64,000 nt of DNA, taken from the NCBI GenBank assembly GCA_965206125.1, contig CBDBIN010000040.1, positions 62,001 to 126,000 on the forward strand, in the 5' to 3' direction. Made by a program: the position numbers and the translations under genes. The DNA comes from CAXWPM01 sp965206125. Lineage in GTDB: Bacteria > Acidobacteriota > Terriglobia > 20CM-2-55-15. Below, piece after piece: positions 56,943 through 64,000 of the stretch. The notes beneath the pieces were generated by a model. It was given only the letters and a program-made list of their open reading frames with translations, was not told the origin of the DNA and searched no databases. The first letter of the stretch is position 1. Each line of letters opens with the position of its first letter.

Positions 56943-58088
56943 CTACCCAGCCCGCTCCTTCAACGTGTCGGCTTTATCGGTCGCTTCCCACGTGAACTCC
57001 GGTTCCTCGCGTCCGAAGTGGCCATAGCTGGCGGTCTTCTGGTAGATCGGCCGACGGAGGTCCAGCGCCTCCATGATGCCGCGCGGTGTCAGCTGGAAAG
57101 TTTCGCGAATCGTAGCGGCAATTTTCTCGTCCGGAAGCTGACCCGTACCGAACGAATCGACAAGGACAGAGACAGGCTCGGCGACACCGATGGCGTAGGC
57201 CAGCTGGATCTCAACCCGCTTGGCCAGACCGGATGCAACGACGTTCTTGGCGACATGCCGCGCCATGTAGCACGCCGACCGGTCGACCTTGGTCGGGTCT
57301 TTCCCGGAGAAAGCCCCTCCGCCGTGGCGGCCCATGCCGCCGTACGTATCCACAATGATCTTTCGACCGGTCAGTCCGCAGTCCCCCTGGGGTCCGCCGA
57401 CGACGAAACGTCCAGTCGGGTTCACGTGATAGGTCGTCGTCGAATCAAGCCACTCATCTGGAATGACTGCCTTGATGATGTGGGTGATGACTTCCTCCCG
57501 GATCTGGGCCGAGGTCGCATCTGGGTCATGCTGGGTTGCTATTACAACTGTTGCTATCCTCTTCGGTTTACCGTTCTCATACTCAACGCTTACTTGAGAT
57601 TTTCCATCGGGTCGAAGAAAGGGAAGGAGGCCGGACTTCCGGAGCTCGGCGAGGCGCGCGGTGAGTTTGTGAGCCAACAGAATCGGAGCGGGCATCAGTT
57701 CCGGCGTCTCATCGGTCGCATATCCGAACATCATGCCCTGATCGCCCGCACCACCGGTATCGACCCCCATTGCAATGTCGGGAGACTGAAGGCCGACAGT
57801 AGACATCACAGCACAGGTCTTCGAATCCAGGCCGTAACTCGCGTCGACATAGCCGATCTGCTCGATGACGCCCCGGATGATTCCCTCGTAGTCCAGATGG
57901 CACTTGGTCGTGATCTCTCCGGCGACCAGGGCCAGACCCGTCGTCACGAGCGTTTCACAGGCCACCCGCCCCATGGGGTCCTCCGACAGGACCCGGTCCA
58001 GAATCGCGTCTGAAATCTGGTCGGCCAGCTTGTCCGGATGTCCTTCGGTCACCGACTCTGAAGTAAATAACTGTCGCGTCTCACTCAC
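56943..58088 (-). CDS. metK: S-adenosylmethionine synthetase MetK
   Basis: A 381-residue enzyme making SAM from methionine and ATP. Motifs: FTSESVTEGHPDKLADQISDAILD at the N-terminus, the signature GAGDQGMMFGYA near 112, GGPQGDCGLTGRKIIVDTYGG near 232 and GGGAFSGKDPTKVDRSA near 258 with the catalytic Lys. GTG start at 58088 with AAGGAGA upstream. No SAM riboswitch is recognisable in the 72 bp before it. Confidence 0.97.
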   Translation of the reverse strand: MSETRQLFTSESVTEGHPDKLADQISDAILDRVLSEDPMGRVACETLVTTGLALVAGEITTKCHLDYEGIIRGVIEQIGYVDASYGLDSKTCAVMSTVGLQSPDIAMGVDTGGAGDQGMMFGYATDETPELMPAPILLAHKLTARLAELRKSGLLPFLRPDGKSQVSVEYENGKPKRIATVVIATQHDPDATSAQIREEVITHIIKAVIPDEWLDSTTTYHVNPTGRFVVGGPQGDCGLTGRKIIVDTYGGMGRHGGGAFSGKDPTKVDRSACYMARHVAKNVVASGLAKRVEIQLAYAIGVAEPVSVLVDSFGTGQLPDEKIAATIRETFQLTPRGIMEALDLRRPIYQKTASYGHFGREEPEFTWEATDKADTLKERAG

Positions 58089-58160
58089 TTTGAGATGTCT
58101 CCTTCCGTAACGAATGTCCGAGGCCCTTCGGCGGGTCGTCGACGAGAAACCCTGCCGGAC

Positions 58161-59033
58161 TCAGGCCCGCGGATGATGGCTTTGATAGATCTGCTTCAAC
58201 CTTTCGCGTATCACATGGGTGTAGATCTCGGTGGTCGATATGTCCGAGTGACCCAACATCATCTGCACAGACCTCAGATCCGCACCGCGCTCGAGCAGAT
58301 GCGTGGCGAACGAATGCCGGAGCATGTGCGGCGATACGGTCTTCCTGATTCCCGCCTTTCTCGCGTGACCACGTAATATGAGCCAGCAGCCGGCCCGGCC
58401 GAGAGGTCGCCCCCTGTAATTGAGGAACAGATATGGACTCGCTGTTGCCCTGCGGCCTCGGCCCAGATGGGCTCGCAACCAGGCGATGGCGGACTCGCCC
58501 AACGGTACAATCCGTTCCTTGCTGCCCTTCCCCATGGGGCGCACGAACCCTGAGTCCAGGTCCACGGCATCCATTGTCAGCCCGACCAGTTCAGAAACCC
58601 TCAGGCCGGTTGCGTACAGGACCTCTATCATTGCCCGGTCACGAATGCCGGCGGACTTACTAATGTCCGGAGCCGCGAGAAGGCGGTCTACTTCCTCCAG
58701 CGACAGGAAGTGCGGCAACGGCGACCACGACTTCGGGATATCGACCGACTCGGTCGGGTTGTCCTCCCGAGCGCCCTCCAGAACGAGGAACCGATGTAAG
58801 CCACGCACGGCCGCCAGAGCTCTTGCCGTGGAACGGGCCTTCAGCCCCTGGTCATGCAGGTAGGTGACGAATCGCAACACTTCGGCCGTCCCAGCCGTGA
58901 CGACCGACGTTTCTCCAAGGTATTCCCCATACCGGACAAGATCACGGGAATAAGAGGCTACCGTGTTGGCGGACAGCCCCTTCTCGATCCGGAGATACTG
59001 GATGAACCGATCCACCCACTGGTCGTTCGTCAT
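58161..59033 (-). CDS. xerD: tyrosine recombinase XerD/XerC-type
   Basis: A 290-residue recombinase for resolving chromosome dimers. SAM-like N-terminal domain (FIQYLRIEKGLSANTVASYSRDL). Catalytic residues: first Arg in LYATGLRVSELVGL (near 145), the Lys in GKGSKERIVPLG, HMLRHSFATHLLERGADLRSVQMMLGH with His-x-x-Arg and the later His, and the Tyr in STTEIYTHV (near 276). Located between housekeeping genes, so it is the chromosomal Xer protein rather than a phage integrase. Confidence 0.94.
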   Translation of the reverse strand: MTNDQWVDRFIQYLRIEKGLSANTVASYSRDLVRYGEYLGETSVVTAGTAEVLRFVTYLHDQGLKARSTARALAAVRGLHRFLVLEGAREDNPTESVDIPKSWSPLPHFLSLEEVDRLLAAPDISKSAGIRDRAMIEVLYATGLRVSELVGLTMDAVDLDSGFVRPMGKGSKERIVPLGESAIAWLRAHLGRGRRATASPYLFLNYRGRPLGRAGCWLILRGHARKAGIRKTVSPHMLRHSFATHLLERGADLRSVQMMLGHSDISTTEIYTHVIRERLKQIYQSHHPRA

Positions 59034-59049
59034 GAGACCGGGCCCGGCT

Positions 59050-60609
59050 TCAGTGACTCCGCCTTCTGAAAACGTCGTGAATCTCCTCGGGTTCGCGGCA
59101 TCCCATCAGGTAAGCAGCCACAAAGTATACACCGGCCGATAGAGCGATCGTGGCTCCGAGCGCGAATATCCTCTGGCCGAGCGGCTCGCCGAAGTAAAAA
59201 CCCGGCCACTCGATGATCGTGGAGGCGGCGAATGCGAGCGGAACCGCCGCCACGAGAAATCGTACCAGCGAGGAAAGAATCGCACCGATCGCCAGTGCGC
59301 CCTGCCGCCGGGAAAAGATGACGATCAGCGCGACGGCGTTGAACAGGCCCGCCAACGACGTCGCCAGGGCCGGGCCGCCTACGCCGAGAGGAAGAAAGAA
59401 CGCCACGTTGAATACGACGTTCAGGAACATCGCTCCGAACGCCACTTTCACAGGTGTCTTCGTGTCCTTGAGCGAATAAAACGCCGGCACCACGATCTTG
59501 ACCATGGCAAAGGCCGACAGACCGAGCGCGCCAAAGAGCAACGCGAAAGCGGTCATGGCCGTGTCGGCGGCATCGAACTGACCGTGCTGGAAAAGCACTT
59601 CGACGATCGGAACCCTGAGCACGATCAAGCCAACGGATGCCGGCACGGTGATGAACAGAATCATTCGGGCAGAAAAGTTCAGCGTCGACCTCACGTCTTC
59701 GATCCGCCCTTCGGCGGCGAAGCGGGACATCGTCGGCAGGATGACCGTTGCGATTGCGATCGCGTAGCCCCCGAGCACAAGTTCCATCACGCGTTCGGAG
59801 TAGTACAGGGCGGTCTGGGGTCCGTCGCCGAGGAACGAAGCGAAGAGCGATCCGACGACGAAATTGATCTGCGCAACGCCGACTCCGACAGTGACCGGAG
59901 CCATCAGCCATGCCGCCCGTCGGACACCCGGGTGTCGAAAATCGAGGCGGGGCCGGAAACGCCAGCCGCTCCGAACCACCTGCGGCACCTGCACTACGAG
60001 TTGCAATACACCTCCGGCGACCACGCCCACGGCCAGAGCGATCTCCGGGCTCGGAAAAAGGTCCGTAATGAACGAGAACGCGATGACCGACAGGTTGAGC
60101 AGGACCGGCGCGAAGGCGGGCGCCGCAAACTTGTGCAGGCTGTTGAGCACGCCCATGGCAAGTGCTGACAGGCTGATCAGGAAAATGTAGGGGAACATGA
60201 TTCGCGTCAGGAGGACCGTCAACTCAACTTTTCCGGGCGTTCCGATGAACCCGTATGCGATAGCCCGGACGATCAACGGAGCGGCCAGGATACCGAGCAG
60301 CGTGACCGCGGTCATGACCATCGTCACGATCGTGATCATGGAGTTCGTGAACTCCCACGCTTCCTTACGCTTCTCACCCGAGATGTATTCCGTGAAGATC
60401 GGGATGAAAGCGGCACTCGCCGCACCCTCCCCGACGAGACGCCTCAGAAGATTGGGAATCCGGTAGGCAATCGTGTAGGCATCGCTTTCGAGGCCAGCCC
60501 CGAGCAGGAAGGCGATCCGCTGATCTCGAAGGTATCCGAAGACGCGGCTCAGTAGCGTGATGGAGGTGATCAGGGAGGCGGAGCGGAGCAACCTGCGATG
60601 TTCGCCCAT
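59050..60609 (-). CDS. murJ: lipid II flippase MurJ (MviN)
   Basis: A 519-residue protein with about 14 membrane helices. Family landmarks: ITLLSRVFGYLRDQRIAFLLGAGLESDAYTIAYRIPNLLRRLVGEGAASAAFIPIF at the N-terminus and RVMELVLGGYAIAIATVILPTMSRFAAEGR near 255-285. Flips the peptidoglycan precursor lipid II to the periplasm. The ATG at 60609 is preceded by TATAGC at 6 nt and TAGTAT at 9 nt, again a nearly leaderless layout. xerD follows 16 bp downstream and may be cotranscribed. Confidence 0.95.
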   Translation of the reverse strand: MGEHRRLLRSASLITSITLLSRVFGYLRDQRIAFLLGAGLESDAYTIAYRIPNLLRRLVGEGAASAAFIPIFTEYISGEKRKEAWEFTNSMITIVTMVMTAVTLLGILAAPLIVRAIAYGFIGTPGKVELTVLLTRIMFPYIFLISLSALAMGVLNSLHKFAAPAFAPVLLNLSVIAFSFITDLFPSPEIALAVGVVAGGVLQLVVQVPQVVRSGWRFRPRLDFRHPGVRRAAWLMAPVTVGVGVAQINFVVGSLFASFLGDGPQTALYYSERVMELVLGGYAIAIATVILPTMSRFAAEGRIEDVRSTLNFSARMILFITVPASVGLIVLRVPIVEVLFQHGQFDAADTAMTAFALLFGALGLSAFAMVKIVVPAFYSLKDTKTPVKVAFGAMFLNVVFNVAFFLPLGVGGPALATSLAGLFNAVALIVIFSRRQGALAIGAILSSLVRFLVAAVPLAFAASTIIEWPGFYFGEPLGQRIFALGATIALSAGVYFVAAYLMGCREPEEIHDVFRRRSH

Positions 60610-60681
60610 CGGGTTGCTATACTAGCATGTAAAATGAACGGTTACAGGGGCTTAAGGCCCTCATAGGAGAGTGTACGCGTT

Positions 60682-61686
60682 GTGAAATTACGATCGATCG
60701 CCGAAACCCTCGGGTGCGTCCTCAACGGTGACGGCGACATCGAAATCACCGGTGTCGCTGCCATCGATAAGGCCGGCCCAAAGCAGTTGACGTTCGTGGC
60801 CAATCCCCGCTACGCCCCCAGTGCGCGGACCACCAGAGCGGGGGCAATCCTGGTTACAGACGCGTTTCCCGATATCCCGACCCCCACGTTGCGCGGCCCG
60901 AACCCGTACCTGTCGTTCGCCCGATCGATCGAATTGTTCTACACGGCGCCCAAACCGGAACCGGGAACAGATCCGACAGCCCGGATCGCCGATTCGGCGT
61001 CGATCGGAGCCAATGCCTCAATCGGCCCTTACGTGGTGATCGAAGACGACGTAACGATCGGCGACGATGCCGTGATCGAGGCATTCACCCGGATCGGTCG
61101 CGGGACAAAGATTGGAGCTCGAGTTCGTACGCATTCACACGTTTCCGTGCGGGAGTACTGTGTCATCGGTAACAACGTCATCCTCCAGGACGGCGTTCGC
61201 ATCGGCACCGACGGTTACGGCTACGCGAAGCAGGACGACGGCACTTACTACAAGATCCCGCAGTCCGGAATCGTCGTCCTCGAAGACAACGTCGAGGTTG
61301 GCGCCAACTCCACAATCGACAGGGCAACCGTCGGCGAGACCCGCATCGGGCGCGGCGCCAAGATCGACAACCTTGTTCAGATCGGGCACGCATCGACGGT
61401 CGGCGAAAACACGCTGCTCTGCGCGCTGGTAGGGGTGAGCGGCAGCGCTCAGATCGGACGCGATGTGGTTTTGGCGGGACAGGTCGGGGTGAACGGGCAT
61501 ATCGAAATCGGCGACGGCGTCATCGCGACCGGAAGGACAGGCATCACGGGATCGGTGGCGAAAGGGAAAATGGTCTCCGGGTTCCCGGCCATCGACAACC
61601 GCCTCTGGCTGAGGTGCGCGGCTGTATTCAAGCGCCTCCCCGAACTCCTCAAGCGCCTCGACACCCTCGAACGACGAAAGGAATAG
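60682..61686 (+). CDS. lpxD: UDP-3-O-acylglucosamine N-acyltransferase LpxD
   Basis: A 334-residue enzyme of lipid A synthesis. An N-terminal uridine-binding domain (LTFVANPRYAP, FARSIELFY) is followed by a left-handed beta-helix of hexapeptide repeats (ASIGANASIGPYVVIEDDVTIGDDAVIEAFTRIG). The catalytic His is in LVQIGHASTVGENTLLCALVGVSGSAQIG near residue 235. It closes with the C-terminal helix GFPAIDNRLWLRCAAVFKRLPELLKRL. GTG start with AGGAGAG upstream. Supports a lipid A-bearing outer membrane. The other lpx genes are elsewhere. Confidence 0.96.
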   Translation: MKLRSIAETLGCVLNGDGDIEITGVAAIDKAGPKQLTFVANPRYAPSARTTRAGAILVTDAFPDIPTPTLRGPNPYLSFARSIELFYTAPKPEPGTDPTARIADSASIGANASIGPYVVIEDDVTIGDDAVIEAFTRIGRGTKIGARVRTHSHVSVREYCVIGNNVILQDGVRIGTDGYGYAKQDDGTYYKIPQSGIVVLEDNVEVGANSTIDRATVGETRIGRGAKIDNLVQIGHASTVGENTLLCALVGVSGSAQIGRDVVLAGQVGVNGHIEIGDGVIATGRTGITGSVAKGKMVSGFPAIDNRLWLRCAAVFKRLPELLKRLDTLERRKE

Positions 61687-61699
61687 GGCAAGGAGGATT

Positions 61700-61816
61700 C
61701 ACCGCAAAGGCGCAAAGACGCAAGGGTCAGTTGTTCGGCCACACATCACAAAGGCAGGTTCAACAAAGATGACCCAGAACCTTTGCGCGCTCCGCGTCTT
61801 TGCGTCTCTGCGGTAG
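61700..61816. repeat. inverted pair of a GCAAAGACGC-type intergenic repeat
   Basis: CACCGCAAAGGCGCAAAGACGC-like sequence at 61700-61724 recurs inverted at 61791-61816 (CGCGTCTTTGCGTCTCTGCGG), separated by about 66 bp. This short motif is a common dispersed intergenic repeat in GC-rich environmental genomes. It lies between the convergent lpxD and ppdK genes, where the stem could also end transcription. Confidence 0.55.
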
Positions 61817-61825
61817 CAGATCCTA

Positions 61826-64000
61826 CTACACGGTGTGGGAACGTTCGGTTTCGTCGGCGATCGCGGCCTGGGCGGCCGCAAGGCGGGCGATCGGTACGCG
61901 GTAGGGGGAGCAGCTGACGTAATCGAGGCCGATCCGGTGGAAGAACTCGATCGAAGAAGGATCGCCGCCATGTTCACCACAGATGCCGAGCTTGAGCGCC
62001 GGGCGCCGGGCTCGCCCCTTCTCAGCGCCCAGGAGCACCAGGGCGCCCACGCCGTCCAGGTCGAGCTTCTGGAACGGATCCGCGGAAAGGATGCCTTTCG
62101 CAATGTAGTCGTCTATAAACTTGCCGGCATCGTCCCTCGAGAATCCGAACGCGGTCTGGGTCAGATCGTTCGTTCCGAATGAGAAAAACTCCGCCCACTC
62201 GGCGATTTCATCGGCGACGACAGCGGCCCGGGGCAACTCGATCATCGTTCCCACAAGGTAGGCAACGTCTGTTCCGCTTTCTTCGAACACCTCGCGTGCT
62301 ACACGGTCGACGATCGCCCTCTGTTCCTCCAATTCGCGGGGAATACCGACGAGCGGAATCATGATTTCGGGAAACACTTCGACGCCTTCGCGGCTGACGG
62401 CGATCGCGGCTTCGATGATGGCCCTCGTCTGCATTTCGGAGATCTCTGGGTGGGTGATTCCCAATCGACAGCCGCGGTGGCCCAGCATGGGGTTGAACTC
62501 GAAAAGATCCTCCACCTGCGCCAGTAGCAGTTCCTTCGCTTCAGTTTCCTCCTCGGGAGCGTTGCGCTCACGCAGCAAAGCGAGTTCGACCATGAGCTCT
62601 TCCCGCTTCGGCAGGAACTCGTGGAGGGGCGGGTCCAGCAGCCGGATCGTTACCGGATGCGGCGCCATGACTTCGAAGATGCGCTTGAAGTCATCCCTCT
62701 GAAAAGGCAGCAACTTGTCGAGCGCCGCCCGTCTTTCGCTCTCCACCGATGCCAGGATCATTTCCTGCACGATTGCGAGGCGATCGGCAGCAAAGAACAT
62801 GTGTTCGGTCCGGCAGAGACCGATCCCCTCCGCCCCGAACCTGCGTGCGACCTCCGCATCGCGCGGAGCATCGGCGTTGGTCCGGATCTTGAGTCGACGC
62901 ATGCGATCCGTCATCGCCATGAACCTGGCGAAGTAGCCGGTGTTGGGATCAGGGTCCACGGTCTGGACCTGCCCGTCGATCACCCGGCCGCCCGTGCCGT
63001 CCAAGGTCAGGAAATCTCCTTCGCCAAACCGTCGTTCGGCGATGATCAGGACCTTCCCCACTTCGTCGACGATGAGCGATTCCACTCCGGCGACGCAGCA
63101 CTTCCCCATACCTCTGGCAACAACCGCGGCATGGCTGGTCATACCGCCGCGAGAGGTCAAGATACCCGCGGCGGCCTCCATGCCGTGGATGTCGTCCGGC
63201 ACGGTTTCTTTGCGGACCAGGATGACCTGCTCCTGCCGGCTCCGATCCACGGCATCGTTTGCCGTGAACACGATCTTTCCGGTGGCGGCGCCGGGCGAAG
63301 CCGGCAGACCGGTCGCCAGAACGTTGTAGTCCGCCGTGGGGTCGAGCTGCGGATGGAGAAGCTGATCGAGCTGCGCCGGGTCGACGCGCATCACCGCTTC
63401 ACGTTCGGAAATCAAGCCCTCCTGCTCCATCTCCACCGCGATGCGAATTGCCGCCGCGCCGGTTCGCTTTCCGTTCCGGGTCTGCAGCATGTAAAGTCGG
63501 CCTTCCTGGATCGTGAATTCAAAATCCTGAACGTCTCGGTAGTGCCGTTCCAGCTGTGTCGTTATCTCGCGCAATTGCCGGTACACCTCCGGCATCCGGT
63601 CGGACAGCTCCTCGATCGGCACCGGCGTTCGGATGCCGGCGACCACATCCTCACCCTGTGCGTTCAGGAGGAACTCGCCGTAAAACTCGTTCGCTCCGGT
63701 CGAAGGGTTCCGCGTAAATCCAACGCCCGTACCCGACGTGTCGCCCATGTTTCCAAACACCATGGCCTGGACGTTCACCGCGGTCCCAAGATCGTCGGAG
63801 ATGTCGTTCATCTTCCGGTAGTAGGCCGCACGGGGGTTCTGCCACGAACCGAACACCGCGCCAATCGCCAGCCGGAGCTGCTCGTTCGGATCGTCGGGGA
63901 ACTCCCGTCCCGCCTGCCGACGAACCGACGCCTTGTACTGATCGACGACGACGCGAAGCGCCTGGGTCGTCAGTTCCGTGTCCAGGACAACGCCGGCGGC
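61826..64000 (-). CDS. ppdK: pyruvate, phosphate dikinase (C-terminal 724 residues; 5' end outside the window)
   Basis: The frame is open to the window edge. Reading in, it shows the end of the nucleotide-binding domain (LRLAIGAVFGSWQNPRAAYYR, GNMGDTSGTGVGFTRNPSTG). The phosphohistidine domain with the catalytic His is in GILTSRGGMTSHAAVVARGMGKCCVAG. The PEP/pyruvate TIM barrel has GIGLCRTEHMFF, GHRGCRLGITHPEI, FFSFGTNDLTQTAFGFSRDD and the catalytic Cys in LGICGEHGGDP. It interconverts pyruvate + ATP + phosphate and PEP + AMP + pyrophosphate. The GTG at 63856 is internal, not a start. Confidence 0.97.
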   Translation of the reverse strand, partial: AAGVVLDTELTTQALRVVVDQYKASVRRQAGREFPDDPNEQLRLAIGAVFGSWQNPRAAYYRKMNDISDDLGTAVNVQAMVFGNMGDTSGTGVGFTRNPSTGANEFYGEFLLNAQGEDVVAGIRTPVPIEELSDRMPEVYRQLREITTQLERHYRDVQDFEFTIQEGRLYMLQTRNGKRTGAAAIRIAVEMEQEGLISEREAVMRVDPAQLDQLLHPQLDPTADYNVLATGLPASPGAATGKIVFTANDAVDRSRQEQVILVRKETVPDDIHGMEAAAGILTSRGGMTSHAAVVARGMGKCCVAGVESLIVDEVGKVLIIAERRFGEGDFLTLDGTGGRVIDGQVQTVDPDPNTGYFARFMAMTDRMRRLKIRTNADAPRDAEVARRFGAEGIGLCRTEHMFFAADRLAIVQEMILASVESERRAALDKLLPFQRDDFKRIFEVMAPHPVTIRLLDPPLHEFLPKREELMVELALLRERNAPEEETEAKELLLAQVEDLFEFNPMLGHRGCRLGITHPEISEMQTRAIIEAAIAVSREGVEVFPEIMIPLVGIPRELEEQRAIVDRVAREVFEESGTDVAYLVGTMIELPRAAVVADEIAEWAEFFSFGTNDLTQTAFGFSRDDAGKFIDDYIAKGILSADPFQKLDLDGVGALVLLGAEKGRARRPALKLGICGEHGGDPSSIEFFHRIGLDYVSCSPYRVPIARLAAAQAAIADETERSHTV

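Noticed and set aside
56919..58013. 364-codon plus-strand frame antisense to metK
   Set aside because: It is the complement of a well-conserved enzyme gene and has no motif of its own.
58089..58160. SAM riboswitch before metK
   Set aside because: The gap is only 72 bp, partly filled by the next gene's end, and shows no riboswitch-like helices.
58161..59033. Phage or island integrase
   Set aside because: The sequence and its setting between murJ and metK fit the chromosomal Xer recombinase; no attachment-site repeats or phage genes are seen.

Overview
The window is about 64 kb of gene-dense, GC-rich bacterial DNA with roughly 55 protein genes on both strands. The owner is a Gram-negative (diderm) bacterium: it carries lpxD, a fused lptF/lptG, a CcdA protein, a periplasmic-adaptor exporter and several lipoproteins or secreted hydrolases. 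The mix of a DUF1549/DUF1501 pair, a fused LptFG, many secreted peptidases and frequent leaderless-type promoters would fit Acidobacteriota or a neighbouring phylum. That placement is an inference; no rRNA or tRNA gene was seen.

Layout. 1-2.6 kb: a probable secreted protein gene broken by an IS110-family element of the IS1111 type with a long non-coding 3' end. 2.6-9.4 kb: DUF72 protein, moaA, a lysine-rich histone H1-like protein, a lipoprotein, a D-2-hydroxyacid dehydrogenase, a GAF/AAA+/Fis regulator and a DUF2461 protein. 9.6-14 kb: a DUF1549/DUF1553 + DUF1501 pair and a cupin gene whose 5' half is tandemly duplicated. 14-20.4 kb: a four-domain signalling protein (metallo-beta-lactamase, receiver, cNMP-binding, GGDEF), an alcohol dehydrogenase, an EcsC protein and an OPT transporter. 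20.7-24.2 kb: a lysine/diaminopimelate operon, dapE-dapB-dapA-dapD. 24.2-36 kb: cyaY (frataxin), a mobile repeat, a VOC protein, a MoaD-like/BNR pair, asparaginase, a HEAT-repeat protein, an M23 peptidase, a DPP-IV-like peptidase, an M20 peptidase, ccdA and an amidase with a tiny AtzG/GatC-like partner. 35.9-41.3 kb: an ArsR-controlled ABC exporter operon interrupted by a second copy of the mobile repeat. 41.4-50.8 kb: TerB protein, class III aminotransferase, SixA, a fused membrane/spermidine-synthase-like protein, a DDAH-type hydrolase, a DUF1054 protein and an M61 peptidase. 50.8-64 kb: a small SelW-like selenoprotein gene hidden by its in-frame UGA, thiD, an LLM-class oxidoreductase, a TIGR01777 protein, the LptF-LptG fusion, metK, xerD, murJ, lpxD and the 3' part of ppdK.

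The most notable hidden items are the Rdx/SelW selenoprotein with a hairpin just after the UGA; a 327-bp element with long terminal inverted repeats present at two loci; the IS1111-type insertion with room for a guide RNA; a 215-bp tandem duplication that cut a cupin gene; a gene broken by an amber codon in front of arsR; and several genes whose start codon lies exactly 6 nt after a TANNNT -10 box, which implies leaderless transcripts.
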